The notes: generated by a model not told the origin, from the sequence alone. Shown: positions 25,730-33,890, counted from the first letter of the stretch. The stretch is DNA of 64,000 nt from Promicromonospora sp. MEB111 (GCF_030209445.1 NZ_JARVSD010000018.1:186001-250000), one strand, 5' to 3'. Translations and numbers: made by a program.

Positions 25730-26185
25730 TCAGGCCTTCGGCGTCAGCCGGACGACGGGGATCTCCCGGTCCGTCGTCTGCTCGTACCGGCGGAAGTTCG
25801 CCGCCTCGGCGGTGATCTGCCGCCACGCCTCGGCACGTTCCTCCCCGTGCAGCTGCTCCGCGGTCACCGCGACCTTGCGCCCGCCCTGCTCGACGGTCAC
25901 CTGGTCCGGGTGGGCGGCGAGGTTGAGGTACCACGCCGGGTTGGCGGGAGCCCCGCCGGCGGAGGCGACGATCAGCCAGCTCCCGTCGGGGCCGGGGAAC
26001 CAGGCCAGCGGGTTCGAGCGGGGCTGTCCGCTCTTGCGCCCGACGGTGGTCAGGACCAGCAGGTTCATGCCCATCGTCGGGGTCTCGGCGCGCCGGGCGC
26101 GCCGCATGAGGAGCCGGTTCATCCAGCGGAAGCCGCGGCCGGGCTGCTTCGCACCGCGCGTGCCGGTGGGGTAGGTGAAGGTCAC
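25730..26185 (-). CDS. deazaflavin (F420)-dependent nitroreductase family protein
   Basis: A 151-residue Ddn-type split-barrel protein. It has the family motif LLVLTTVGRKSGQPRSNPLA, a phosphate-binding lead typical of F420/FMN nitroreductases, followed by NPAWYLNLAAHPDQVTVEQ and YEQTTDREIPVVRL. Its GTG start at 26185 is one base beyond the stop codon of its tandem duplicate, so the two are a coupled pair. The C-terminal TDREIPVVRL is the substrate-pocket strand. Substrate unknown. Confidence 0.88.
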   Translation of the reverse strand: MTFTYPTGTRGAKQPGRGFRWMNRLLMRRARRAETPTMGMNLLVLTTVGRKSGQPRSNPLAWFPGPDGSWLIVASAGGAPANPAWYLNLAAHPDQVTVEQGGRKVAVTAEQLHGEERAEAWRQITAEAANFRRYEQTTDREIPVVRLTPKA

Positions 26186-26186
26186 G

Positions 26187-26642
26187 TCAGTCCTTGGGCG
26201 TCAGGTGGATGACCGGGATCTCCCGGTCGGTGGTCTGCTCGTACTTGCGGAAGCCCGGGGCCTCGTCGGTGATCTGCTTCCAGACCTGCTCGCGCTCCGT
26301 GCCGTGCAGCTCGCGTGCGGTCACGGCGACCTTACGGCCCGCCAGCTCGACGGTCACCTGGTCCGGGTGCGCCGCGAGGTTGAGGTACCAGGCGGGGTTG
26401 GCCTGCGCCCCGGCCGCCGACGCCGCGATGAACCAGCCGCCGTCGGGCGCCGCGAAGTAGCCGACCGGGTTCTCGCGGGCCTGCCCGCTCTTGCGGCCGA
26501 CGGTGGTCAGTACCAGCAGCGACATGCCCATCGTCTTGCCGTCCGCGCGCCGGGCGCGCCGCGCGATCAGCTTGTTGAAGAAGCGGGTGGACCGGCCCGG
26601 CTGCCGCGCACCGTGGGTGCCGGTCGGATGGGTGAAGCTCAT
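26187..26642 (-). CDS. deazaflavin (F420)-dependent nitroreductase family protein (tandem duplicate)
   Basis: A 151-residue duplicate of the following gene, the same length, with LLVLTTVGRKSGQARENPVG, NPAWYLNLAAHPDQVTVELA and YEQTTDREIPVIHLTP conserved. Differences cluster in FAAPDGGWFIAASAAGA and the first 40 residues. It starts at ATG 26642, divergent from a MarR gene 94 bp away. An inverted repeat between them suggests MarR control of the pair, possibly in response to a quinone or nitro-aromatic. Confidence 0.88.
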   Translation of the reverse strand: MSFTHPTGTHGARQPGRSTRFFNKLIARRARRADGKTMGMSLLVLTTVGRKSGQARENPVGYFAAPDGGWFIAASAAGAQANPAWYLNLAAHPDQVTVELAGRKVAVTARELHGTEREQVWKQITDEAPGFRKYEQTTDREIPVIHLTPKD

Positions 26643-26693
26643 GGTGCTGCCTTCCGGTCGGACGTCCGAGGAAAAGGTTCGTACTGTTGACTA

Positions 26694-26713
26694 TACATGG
26701 CATGAACCATATT
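26694..26713. promoter_or_regulatory. imperfect inverted repeat, candidate MarR operator
   Basis: ATGG-N6-CCAT with partly matching AT-rich flanks, the most AT-rich spot of the divergent interval between the nitroreductase pair and the MarR gene. Binding is inferred from position. Confidence 0.4.
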
Positions 26714-26735
26714 GGCTGTGTACCTTTGACGAGTG

Positions 26736-27203
26736 ATGCCCGACGAGATCCCCGACGCCTCGCTGGGCTGCGCCGCACACGGCATCGGGGGCATGCCCGA
26801 GCTCGTGGAGCTCGCCGTGGTGCTGACCGCCACCGTCGCCCGCGTCGCCGAGGAGCAGGAGCTCACGCCCATGCAGGGCCGTCTGCTCTGCGGTCTCGGC
26901 GACCAGCCCCAGCGCATGGTCGACCTGGCGCAGCTCCTGGGGATCGAGAAGGCGGCGCTCACCGGCCTCGTCGACCGGGCCGAGCGGCGCGGGCTGCTGG
27001 AGCGCGGCCCGGTCCCGGGCGACCGCCGGGCGGTCCAGGTGTCGCTGACCGACGCAGGGACCCAGGCGGTGGCCGCCTTCGAGGCCGGCGTCACGAGCGC
27101 GCTCGACGGCCTGCTGGCCACGCTGCCGGTGGAGGACCGGCCGGAGTTCCGGCGGCTGGCGTCGGCCGTCGTCGTGGCGGCCCGGGGTGCGCGCGCGGCC
27201 TAG
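26736..27203 (+). CDS. MarR-family transcriptional regulator
   Basis: A 155-residue winged-helix regulator: LTPMQGRLLCGLGDQPQRMV, then DLAQLLGIEKAALTGLVDRA (recognition helix) and ERRGLLERGPVPGDRRAVQV, the D-x-R wing of MarR. ATG 26736 is taken; the overlapping GTG 26733 is the alternative. Divergent from the nitroreductase pair and followed 9 bp later by a VOC protein gene, so it probably controls both sides. Confidence 0.9.
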   Translation: MPDEIPDASLGCAAHGIGGMPELVELAVVLTATVARVAEEQELTPMQGRLLCGLGDQPQRMVDLAQLLGIEKAALTGLVDRAERRGLLERGPVPGDRRAVQVSLTDAGTQAVAAFEAGVTSALDGLLATLPVEDRPEFRRLASAVVVAARGARAA

Positions 27204-27212
27204 GATCACGGG

Positions 27213-27596
27213 GTGCTGCGACTCTCCGACGTCACCTACCTCGTCCGCGACCACGACGAGGCGATCACCTTCTTCGTCGACGCCCTCGGGTTCGCCCTGC
27301 GGGAGGACGAGACCAACGCGGCCGGCCGCCGCCGCGTCGTCGTCGGCCCCGCGGACGGCGGCACCGGCCTCGTGCTCGCGCTGAGCGGGGCCGACGACGT
27401 CGTCGGGCGGCAGGCGGGCGGGAAGGTCGCGTTCTTCCTCGAGACCGACGACTTCGCCGCGCAGCACGCGCGGATGGTCGCGGCGGGCGTGCGGTTCCGG
27501 GAGGAGCCGCGGTACGAGGTCTACGGGACGGTCGCCGTCTTCGAGGACCTGTACGGCATGCCGTGGGACCTGATCGAGCCGCCGTCGGGCGCCTGA
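27213..27596 (+). CDS. VOC-superfamily (glyoxalase/bleomycin-resistance-like) protein
   Basis: A 127-residue protein with two beta-alpha-beta-beta-beta modules: LSDVTYLVRDHDEAITFFVD then ALGFALRED, and GGKVAFFLETDDFAAQHARM then GTVAVFEDLYGMPWDLIEP. The C-terminal E-D-x-x-G-x-x-W-D-L pattern is typical of VOC metal-binding proteins of the YaeR/Glo_EDI_BRP type. GTG 27213 start, 9 bp after the MarR stop, so likely one operon. A 17-bp-stem terminator follows. Confidence 0.85.
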   Translation: MLRLSDVTYLVRDHDEAITFFVDALGFALREDETNAAGRRRVVVGPADGGTGLVLALSGADDVVGRQAGGKVAFFLETDDFAAQHARMVAAGVRFREEPRYEVYGTVAVFEDLYGMPWDLIEPPSGA

Positions 27597-27609
27597 GGCT
27601 CAGGCCGCG

Positions 27610-27647
27610 ACCGAAGGCCCCCGAGGCGTACCTCGGGGGCCTTCGGT
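27610..27647. terminator. 17-bp-stem hairpin between convergent genes
   Basis: ACCGAAGGCCCCCGAGG pairs perfectly across a CGTA loop, 13 bp after the VOC-gene stop and 15 bp from the M23-peptidase stop. A bidirectional terminator by position. Confidence 0.88.
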
Positions 27648-27662
27648 GTGGCGGAGCGGGCG

Positions 27663-28586
27663 TCAGCCGCAGTGCTCGAACGGGCTGGTGTAGCTGGTGG
27701 AGCCCACCGAGCCGCCCCACTTCACGCAGGTGCCGGGTGCGGACCGCTTGACCGGGCCCGCGTAGTAGCCGTAGCTGCCGGAGTCGGTGGTGCGCGACGC
27801 GCCCTGCGGCTCCAGGAAGGCCGAGACGGCGGTCGGCGTGCCGAGGTTGGTCGACTTCAGGGTGACCACGCAGTTGTTGCCGGTGCCGGAGTTGTACAGC
27901 AGGTAGGTGCGGCCCACCGTGCCGAGCGCCGCCTGGTCGACCACCGTGAAGCCGCTGCCGCAGACCTCCGCCGGCGTGTACGGGTTGCTCGACCCGCAGG
28001 CGTTGGTGCTGGTGACGGCCTTCTTCTGGCCCACGGAGACGGTCACGCCGTCGACGGTCGGCGAGGTGTCCACGACGCCGGAGGAGCTGCGCTGCTCGTA
28101 GTGCAGGTGCGGTGCCTCGGAGCCGCCGGTGGAGCCGACGGTCCCGATGACGGTGCCCTGGCTGACCGACATGGTCTGGCCGGGGTTTCGCACCATCGTG
28201 GCCAGGTGGGCGTAGCGGGTCCGGGTGCCGTCGCTGTGCACGATCTGCACCCACTTGCCGTAGCTGGTGCTGCCCTCGTCGTCGAACGTGGCGGTGCCGC
28301 CGGCCGTGGCCCGGACCGTCTCGCCGTTGATGGCGTCGCCGCCGTAGGTCTGCCAGTCGATGGAGCCGTTGGGGCTGTGGCCCCCGCTCCAGTTGTTGGC
28401 GTAGAACGTCTTGGAGCAGCTGAACGGCGACTTGTGGGAGATGGCCAGCACGCCGGCGCCGTCCGACGCGGTGGCCGAGGACGCCGTGGCCGACGCCGCG
28501 GGTGTGGCGACCAGGGCGAGTGCGGCCAGGGCCGCGAGCGCCCACTGCCTGGCGGTTCTTCTGCGGAACGGGGAGTTGACTGTCAT
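27663..28586 (-). CDS. secreted M23-family metallopeptidase
   Basis: A 307-residue exported protein. The signal peptide (about 1-33: RRRTARQWALAALAALALVA, then TPAASATA) follows a basic twin-Arg-like start. The peptidase core has NWSGGHSPNGSIDWQTYGGD (first zinc ligands His and Asp), YGKWVQIVHSDGTRTRYAHL and the second His pair in APHLHYEQR, the lysostaphin/peptidase M23 signature. The last ~110 residues (CGSGFTVVDQAALG, VKWGGSVGSTSYTSPFEHCG) form a Cys-containing module seen in actinobacterial secreted hydrolases. Probably peptidoglycan endopeptidase. ATG 28586 follows GGAGAG. Confidence 0.9.
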   Translation of the reverse strand: MTVNSPFRRRTARQWALAALAALALVATPAASATASSATASDGAGVLAISHKSPFSCSKTFYANNWSGGHSPNGSIDWQTYGGDAINGETVRATAGGTATFDDEGSTSYGKWVQIVHSDGTRTRYAHLATMVRNPGQTMSVSQGTVIGTVGSTGGSEAPHLHYEQRSSSGVVDTSPTVDGVTVSVGQKKAVTSTNACGSSNPYTPAEVCGSGFTVVDQAALGTVGRTYLLYNSGTGNNCVVTLKSTNLGTPTAVSAFLEPQGASRTTDSGSYGYYAGPVKRSAPGTCVKWGGSVGSTSYTSPFEHCG

Positions 28587-28717
28587 TGGTGCTCTCCATC
28601 CTGAGGTCTGACTCTTGGCCTGACGCAGGAAGGCTGGCACGGGACCCCGGCCGGTGCCCATGGGGAGGACTGCCCGTGGACGGCTCGTGGGCTGGTCGGG
28701 TTCGGCTCGCCGGCCGG

Positions 28718-29050
28718 TCAGCCGGTGACCCGCCCGGCGCCGCCGTCGACGGTGACGGTCGCGCCGTCGCTCAGCGTGGTCGTCGCGCCGGGGACGGCGA
28801 GCACCGCGGGGATGCCGTGCTCGCGGGCCACGATCGCGGCGTGCGACAGGACGCCGCCGGTCTCGGTGACCACGGCGGACACCAGGCCGAACAGGGCGGT
28901 CCAGGCCGGCTCGGTGAAGCGGCAGACGAGCACGTCGCCGGGGCTCACGAGCATGAAGTCGTCCGGTCCGTGCACCACGCGCACGGGCCCGGACGCGAGG
29001 CCCGGGCTGCCGGGGATCCCGGCCAGCTCGACGACGGAACCGTCCGACAT
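28718..29050 (-). CDS. stand-alone PEP-utilising enzyme swivelling (phosphohistidine) domain
   Basis: A 110-residue protein consisting only of the mobile domain of PEP synthase/PPDK-type enzymes. The phosphohistidine site TETGGVLSHAAIVAREHGIP (His70) is intact, as are the preceding GDVLVCRFTEPAW and the final VTVDGGAGRV. No ATP-grasp or PEP-binding partner is adjacent. ATG 29050 has a strong GAAGGAG upstream. Divergent from a 215-residue regulator-like gene 61 bp away, a pairing that suggests they work together. The phosphate donor and acceptor are unknown. Confidence 0.85.
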   Translation of the reverse strand: MSDGSVVELAGIPGSPGLASGPVRVVHGPDDFMLVSPGDVLVCRFTEPAWTALFGLVSAVVTETGGVLSHAAIVAREHGIPAVLAVPGATTTLSDGATVTVDGGAGRVTG

Positions 29051-29111
29051 GATTTCTCCTTCGGTGACCTGTTCGCGTTGACACTCTCCACCGGACGATG
29101 CACGGTGCACC

Positions 29112-29759
29112 ATGACCTCTGTCCCGGTGCCCGGCCGATCCTCTCAGCCGGAGCTGCTCGTGCTCCACTCCGTACGCATCCAGGGCATGGCCGACGACGA
29201 CGCCGTCGCCGCGCGGTTCGGCCTCGATCCGGCGGACACCCGCGAGACGCTGCTCGACGACGAGGCGTACGGCTGGGTCCGGCGTGCGGCGTTCGGGAGT
29301 ACGGCGGGCTGGTCGCTCACGGAGCGGGGCCGCGCCGAGGACGACCGGCTCCTCGCCCTGGAGCTGGCCGAGTCGGGGGCGCGGGCCGTCGTCGAGGAGG
29401 CGCACGAGGTCTTCGCGCCCCTGAACGCCCGCCTGCTGCAGGCGTGCACCGACTGGCAGCTGCTCCCCGCCGAGGACGACCGGCTCGCTCCCAACACGCA
29501 CACCGACGTGGACTGGGACGCGCGCGTGCTGGACGAGCTCGCCGCGCTGGGCGGTGAGCTGACGCCGCTGGTCGCCTCGCTCGCCGGCGTGCTGGCCCGG
29601 TTCGACGGGTACGACACGCGGTTCGCCCGGGCGCTGGACCGGGCGCGGGCCGGGGAGGGCGAGTGGGTCGCGGGCACCGGCATCGGCTCGTGCCACGTGG
29701 TGTGGATGGAGCTGCACGAGGACCTGCTCTCGACCCTGGGGATCCCGCGCGGCGCGTAG
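29112..29759 (+). CDS. putative winged-helix regulator (215 aa)
   Basis: Not assigned to a named family with certainty. The N-terminal 75 residues look like a winged helix (PELLVLHSVRIQGMADDDAV, then FGLDPADTRETLLDD, WVRRAAFGSTAGWSLTERGR with the L-T-x-x-G-R of MarR/PadR-type wings). The rest is helical (RAVVEEAHEVFAPLNARLLQ, ELTPLVASLAGVLARFDGYD). It is divergent from the stand-alone swivelling-domain gene and probably controls it. The stop-codon region is duplicated in tandem directly after the gene. Confidence 0.65.
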   Translation: MTSVPVPGRSSQPELLVLHSVRIQGMADDDAVAARFGLDPADTRETLLDDEAYGWVRRAAFGSTAGWSLTERGRAEDDRLLALELAESGARAVVEEAHEVFAPLNARLLQACTDWQLLPAEDDRLAPNTHTDVDWDARVLDELAALGGELTPLVASLAGVLARFDGYDTRFARALDRARAGEGEWVAGTGIGSCHVVWMELHEDLLSTLGIPRGA

Positions 29760-29798
29760 CGGTCCGCGCGGCGCGTAGCAGGCCGTCCGGTGCGTAGC
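29745..29798 (+). repeat. tandem duplication of a stop-codon region
   Basis: The 16-bp string CCGCGCGGCGCGTAGC occurs at 29745-29760, containing the TAG stop of the preceding gene, and again at 29764-29779; a shortened third copy, GTGCGTAGC, ends at 29798. Period 19 bp then irregular. Confidence 0.7.
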
Positions 29799-29825
29799 GC
29801 CCGGGCCGGCCGCTAGGTTCGTCGC

Positions 29826-30419
29826 ATGGCGACCAGACACCTGTACCTGGCACGGCACGGAGCGGCGGACGCGTTCGGCGAGCTGACCGATGTCGGACGG
29901 CGGCAGGCGGACCTGCTGGGCGCCCGGCTCGCCGGGCTGCCGGTCGACGCGGTGTGGCACTCGCCCCTCCCGCGCGCGGTGGCGAGCGCGCGCGTGGTCG
30001 GCGAGCACCTGCCGGGGGTCCCGGTCGCGGAGGCGCCCGAGCTGATCGACCACGTGCCGTACGTGCCCGCGGCGCCGGACCTGCCGCCGGCCTGGGCCGG
30101 CTTCTTCGACGGGTTCGACGACGCCGAGCGCGCCCCGGGCGAACGCCTCGCGGCGGCGCTGGTCGACCGGTTCGCGCGGCCCGCCGACGCCGAGACGCAC
30201 GAGGTGCTGGTCACCCACGCGTTCCAGGTCGCGTGGCTGCTGCGCCACGCGCTCGACGCGCCTCCGGCCCGCTGGCTCGGCCTGAACAGCGGGAACGCGG
30301 CGCTGACCGTGATCGAGTACCGCGACGGCCTGCCGCCCACGGTCGTGCTGTTCAACGACATGGGCCACCTGGCCGCCGACCTGCGCTGGACGGGCTTCCC
30401 GCCGTCGGCGCGGCCCTGA
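29826..30419 (+). CDS. histidine phosphatase (phosphoglycerate-mutase-like) family protein
   Basis: A 197-residue branch-1 histidine phosphatase. The catalytic RHG is in LYLARHGAADAFGELTDVGR (His at about 11), the second phosphate-pocket Arg is in VWHSPLPRAVASA, and the second catalytic His is in EVLVTHAFQVAWLLRHAL. The substrate could be a phospho-sugar, nucleotide or protein; none can be selected. ATG 29826. It converges on the NUDIX gene, with 22 bp between ends. Confidence 0.9.
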   Translation: MATRHLYLARHGAADAFGELTDVGRRQADLLGARLAGLPVDAVWHSPLPRAVASARVVGEHLPGVPVAEAPELIDHVPYVPAAPDLPPAWAGFFDGFDDAERAPGERLAAALVDRFARPADAETHEVLVTHAFQVAWLLRHALDAPPARWLGLNSGNAALTVIEYRDGLPPTVVLFNDMGHLAADLRWTGFPPSARP

Positions 30420-30441
30420 CGGGCCTCGGCCTGCCTGTGCT

Positions 30442-30900
30442 CTAGGGGATCAGGCCCGCCCAGCGGCGGGACAGGTCCACCAGCGCGACCCGGTTCAGCG
30501 CGTCGATCTCCTCGGCGGTGTGCCACGCCACGCCGTCGGTGGAGCCGTCCTCCTCGACGCGCAGCTCGCCGCCGGTGATGTGCGCGCGGTAGACGATCCG
30601 GAGCGCCTGGCCCGGCCGGTCCGCCGCGTGCACGCGCTCGGCCGCCGGGAACACGATGCTGTCGACGCCGAGCAGCCCGTCCAGCTCCACGTGGTAGCCG
30701 GTCTCCTCGAGCACCTCCCGGACGGCGGCGTCGGCCGGATGCTCGCCCGGGTCGATGCCGCCGCCGGGAATCGTCCAGCCGTGGTGCCTGCCCTCGGACC
30801 AGTGGGGCAGCAGCATCCGGCCCGCCTCGTCGGTGATGACCGCGTACGCGGAGACCCGCAGGTCCATGGTGCCGTCGTCGCTGATGAACATGGTGCCCAT
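30442..30900 (-). CDS. NUDIX hydrolase
   Basis: A 152-residue pyrophosphohydrolase. The Nudix box starts GGGIDPGEHPADAAVREVLE and ends ETGY, matching GX5EX7REUXEEXGU; the preceding RVSAYAVITDEAGRMLLPHW and GWTIP are the usual first strands. The substrate is probably a nucleotide-linked pyrophosphate. Start uncertain: ATG 30900 (MGTMFISDDG) or the internal MDLRVSAYAV, which begins the domain. Upstream of it on the same strand is the patatin-like gene's 3' neighbour region; spacing to that gene is 58 bp. Confidence 0.85.
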   Translation of the reverse strand: MGTMFISDDGTMDLRVSAYAVITDEAGRMLLPHWSEGRHHGWTIPGGGIDPGEHPADAAVREVLEETGYHVELDGLLGVDSIVFPAAERVHAADRPGQALRIVYRAHITGGELRVEEDGSTDGVAWHTAEEIDALNRVALVDLSRRWAGLIP

Positions 30901-30958
30901 GATGGCGGCAGCAGCGCGCAGGAGGCACCCGTGCACCGCGGACACACCTCGGTCCCCG

Positions 30959-31822
30959 TCAGCTGAAGAGCGCCGCCAGCTCCGCGGCCTGGGCGCGCCC
31001 CACCGCGCGTCCCGCGGCGGCCGACGGCGCCCGCGTCGCGGGGGAGAGCGGGTTGATGCCGAACGCTTCGATCGACGCGTCGTCCGCGCCGATCATGAGC
31101 ACCTTCGCCGGCGCCAGGGCCGCGACCTGCTCGCTCGCGGAGGGGCCGAACGCCGACGGCGAACCCGGTCGCTGCGGTGTGACGACCAGCACGTGGTCGG
31201 CGCCCGCGGCCAGGTCGACGTTCGCCACGGACCGGATGCCGCCGTCCACGTAGCGCCGGTCGCTGATGGTCACCGGTGGCCACACACCGGGCACCGCGCA
31301 GCTCGCGGCGATGGCGTCCAGGAGTCGCACGCCCGAGTCGCGGCGGAAGACCCGCAGCTCGCCCGACTCGGCGTCGACCGCGGGGATGGTGAGGTCGGTG
31401 TCGGGCCATTCCGTACTGAGCAGGTCCGCCTCGTGCTCCTTGAGCCTGGTCGCCTCGTCGGTGGTCGGGGCGGCGAGCGCCATCGCGCCGATGCGGCGCC
31501 GGATCACGAGCGGGTCGGGCGGGGAGCCGTCGGCCGACGGCTCCAGGGCGGCGACCCAGCCCGCGAGCATGGCCGGCCCGTCGAACTCGACCACGAAGTC
31601 GAGGCCGTCGTCGACGAGCTGCGCCTCGTACAGCTCCTCCAGCGGCGTGCCGCTCGTGACCTGCGCGGCCACGGCAGCCCCGGCGGACGTCCCGACCACC
31701 CGGCCGGCACTCACGAGACGGGCCGCGAGCGCCCGGTCCTTGTCGGCGATGCCCTGCAGCACGCCCAGCTCCCAGGCGACGCCGGCCACGCCGCCACCTC
31801 CGAGCACGAGTGCGTCAGTCAT
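30959..31822 (-). CDS. patatin-like phospholipase
   Basis: A 287-residue serine lipid acyl hydrolase. The oxyanion-hole glycines are in ALVLGGGGVAGVAWELGVLQ, the nucleophile elbow in VVGTSAGAAVAAQ (Ser of GTSAG), and the catalytic Asp in RYVDGGIRSVANVDLA (D-G-G). There is no signal peptide, so it acts inside the cell, probably on membrane phospholipids. ATG 31822. It is between the TetR and NUDIX genes on the minus strand. Confidence 0.88.
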   Translation of the reverse strand: MTDALVLGGGGVAGVAWELGVLQGIADKDRALAARLVSAGRVVGTSAGAAVAAQVTSGTPLEELYEAQLVDDGLDFVVEFDGPAMLAGWVAALEPSADGSPPDPLVIRRRIGAMALAAPTTDEATRLKEHEADLLSTEWPDTDLTIPAVDAESGELRVFRRDSGVRLLDAIAASCAVPGVWPPVTISDRRYVDGGIRSVANVDLAAGADHVLVVTPQRPGSPSAFGPSASEQVAALAPAKVLMIGADDASIEAFGINPLSPATRAPSAAAGRAVGRAQAAELAALFS

Positions 31823-31874
31823 GCCTCGCACACTACGACCGGGCCTCGGGCCTGGCGCGGTCACGCCCGGGTGA

Positions 31875-32573
31875 TCACGGGGTGATCGCGGGCCGTTCCC
31901 GCGGCCGCAGGACGGCCGTCGTGGGGCGGTCGGGAGCAGCAGTCCCGACCAGCCGGTCGACCGCGTCCTCCAGCGCATCCAGCACCTTCGGCAGGGCGGC
32001 GGCGACGTCGTCGGGGTCGGCGTCGGGCCGGTCGTAGGTGGACCCGATCAGGTGTTCGGCGGCGTCCAAGATCACCCGCTGGCGCCCGGGGTCGGCCAGG
32101 CCGATCAGCACCGAACCGGACATCACGGTCTGGAAGGCCGTGACGATCTCGGCGGTCGGGGTGTCGTGCACCAGTCCGTGCGCCTGCATGATCGAGATGA
32201 TCCGGTGCAGCGCCGGGCCGGGGAAGTCGTCCGAGCCGGCCGGGCCGCCCGGCTCTCCCAGCCGCTGCGTCGCGAGCCCCGGGAAGTCCAGCACGGCGGC
32301 GATCTCGCGGCGCACGACGTGCGCGATCGTCAGGGGAGTGGTCCCGGCGCGCAGCTCGTCCGCGAGCGAGGTCAGGAGCCCGGCCGCCTCGAGCTGCAGC
32401 ACGGCGTCGTGCAGCCGGGCCTTGGTGGGCCAGTAGAGGAAGACCGTGCCCTTGCCGACGCCTGCGCGTGCTGCGACGGAATCGACCGTCGTGCGCTCCG
32501 CGCCGTCCAGGAGGAACTGCTCCCGGGCCGCGGCCAGGATCGCCTCCGCGCGGTCCTGCACCGGACGTGCCAT
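31875..32573 (-). CDS. TetR-family transcriptional regulator
   Basis: A 232-residue TetR repressor with HTH residues RAEAILAAAREQFLLDGAER and VDSVAARAGVGKGTVFLYWP (the G-x-x-K/G-G-T-x-F/Y-x-Y-F/W pattern). I chose ATG 32573 because AAGGGG sits six to seven bases upstream and overlaps the GTG at 32579. Divergent from a FAD monooxygenase gene, with a perfect 9-bp-arm palindrome between them that overlaps the monooxygenase promoter. Likely a repressor of that enzyme, relieved by its substrate. Confidence 0.92.
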   Translation of the reverse strand: MARPVQDRAEAILAAAREQFLLDGAERTTVDSVAARAGVGKGTVFLYWPTKARLHDAVLQLEAAGLLTSLADELRAGTTPLTIAHVVRREIAAVLDFPGLATQRLGEPGGPAGSDDFPGPALHRIISIMQAHGLVHDTPTAEIVTAFQTVMSGSVLIGLADPGRQRVILDAAEHLIGSTYDRPDADPDDVAAALPKVLDALEDAVDRLVGTAAPDRPTTAVLRPRERPAITP

Positions 32574-32616
32574 CGTCACCCCTTCCTCGCGCCGCGTTCA
32601 TCCTAGTCGCGAGTTC

Positions 32617-32642
32617 TTGACTCACTAACGATCGTGAGTCAA
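32617..32642. promoter_or_regulatory. TetR operator overlapping the FAD-monooxygenase promoter
   Basis: TTGACTCAC-N8-GTGAGTCAA is a perfect inverted repeat in the divergent interval. Its left end doubles as a -35 (TTGACT, 32617-32622), with AATAAT at 32641-32646 as -10 (18-bp spacing) for the rightward gene. A repressor bound here would block RNA polymerase. Confidence 0.75.
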
Positions 32643-32681
32643 TAATCGAATCACGTCATCCGGACGAGGAGAGGGAACGGC

Positions 32682-33881
32682 ATGAGCAAGCCGCGCGCAC
32701 TGGTGGTCGGGACGGGGATCGGGGGTCTGGCGACGGCCCTGCGTCTGCACGACGTGGGCTGGGAGTCGGTGCTGGTCGAGCGGGCGTCCGAGCGCCGCGG
32801 TGCCGGGTACTTCGTGGGGATGTTCGGCACCGGGCAGTCGGCCGCGGCTCGGCTCGGGGTGCTGGACGCCATCGGCAACCGCACCGACCCCGCCACGATC
32901 ACGTACGACGTCGAGCGCGACGGCCGCCGTCGGCCTGGCATGGGCTACGGCGACCTGCCCGGCATGCCGCAGCTCGTGCTGCGCGGCGACATCGAGGGCG
33001 CCCTGTACGACGCCGTCGCCCAGCTCGCGCCGATCCGGTTCGGCACCACGCCGGTGGCCGTCGAGGAGACGGTGGACGGCGTGGATGTCACGCTGCGCGG
33101 TGCCGACGGCGCCGATACCACCGAGCGGTTCGACCTCGTGGTGGGCGCCGACGGCCTGCGCTCGACCGTGCGCCGGCTGGCCTTCGGCCCGGACGCCGAC
33201 TACCTGCGGCCGTTCGACCACATCATCGGCGTCTCGGTGCTGAAGGAGGCCGTGCCCGGCTTCCGGCCGACCGACGGGATCGTCCTGGCGGAGCCGGGCC
33301 GCTCGGCGTGGGTGTTCCCGTTCACCGACCACGAGCCGACCGTGCTGTTCAGCTACCGCACGGACGACGAGGACGCGCAGTTCCGCCGTCCGCCCGCCGA
33401 GTCGCTGCGCCGGGCCTTCGGCCCGGAGCCCGCCGGACCCGTGCTGGGCAACCTCCTGGACCAGTTCGAGGCGGCCGACGACGTCCTGTTCGACTCCGTG
33501 CACCAGGTGGTGATGCCGAGCTGGCACACCGGCCGCGTGGTGCTGCTCGGCGACTCCGCCTGGTGCGTGACGCTCTACTCCGGCATGGGCGCCTCCAGCG
33601 CGATGGCCGGCGCGGACCTGCTCGGCACCGTGCTGCAGCGCAATCCCGGCAACCCCGCCCGGGCCCTGCGCGAGTGGGAGCTGCGCATGCGCCCGTTCAT
33701 CGCGACCCACCAGCGCAACGGCCGCCGGGACCTGGTGATGTTCGTGCCGCAGACCCGCCAGGACAAGCGGGCGCGCACCCTCACGCAGACCCTGCTGGGC
33801 AACCCCACGGGCAAGCGCGTGATGCAGAGGGTCTTCGCTCCGCGCTTCGCGGAGAAGTCGCTGGACGTGGCGGCCGCCTGA
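32682..33881 (+). CDS. FAD-dependent monooxygenase (TetX/PHBH-like)
   Basis: A 399-residue group A flavoprotein monooxygenase. It has the Rossmann motif LVVGTGIGGLATALRLHDVG, E-R after strand 2 (VLVERASERRG), the DG motif VVGADGLRSTVRRL and the GD motif VVLLGDSAWCVTLYSGMGAS. The usual H-x-x-x-P after GDSA is replaced by WCVTLYSG, as in some TetX-like and oxidoreductase relatives. It begins at ATG 32682 about 40 bp after the TetR operator. Possible roles are drug or aromatic-compound hydroxylation; the substrate is unknown. Confidence 0.87.
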   Translation: MSKPRALVVGTGIGGLATALRLHDVGWESVLVERASERRGAGYFVGMFGTGQSAAARLGVLDAIGNRTDPATITYDVERDGRRRPGMGYGDLPGMPQLVLRGDIEGALYDAVAQLAPIRFGTTPVAVEETVDGVDVTLRGADGADTTERFDLVVGADGLRSTVRRLAFGPDADYLRPFDHIIGVSVLKEAVPGFRPTDGIVLAEPGRSAWVFPFTDHEPTVLFSYRTDDEDAQFRRPPAESLRRAFGPEPAGPVLGNLLDQFEAADDVLFDSVHQVVMPSWHTGRVVLLGDSAWCVTLYSGMGASSAMAGADLLGTVLQRNPGNPARALREWELRMRPFIATHQRNGRRDLVMFVPQTRQDKRARTLTQTLLGNPTGKRVMQRVFAPRFAEKSLDVAAA

Positions 33882-33890
33882 CCGGCCCGG

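Noticed and set aside
28718-29050. Rifampin phosphotransferase fragment
   Set aside because: The swivelling domain alone is present, intact and with its own ribosome-binding site; no ATP-grasp or rifampin-binding region lies nearby.
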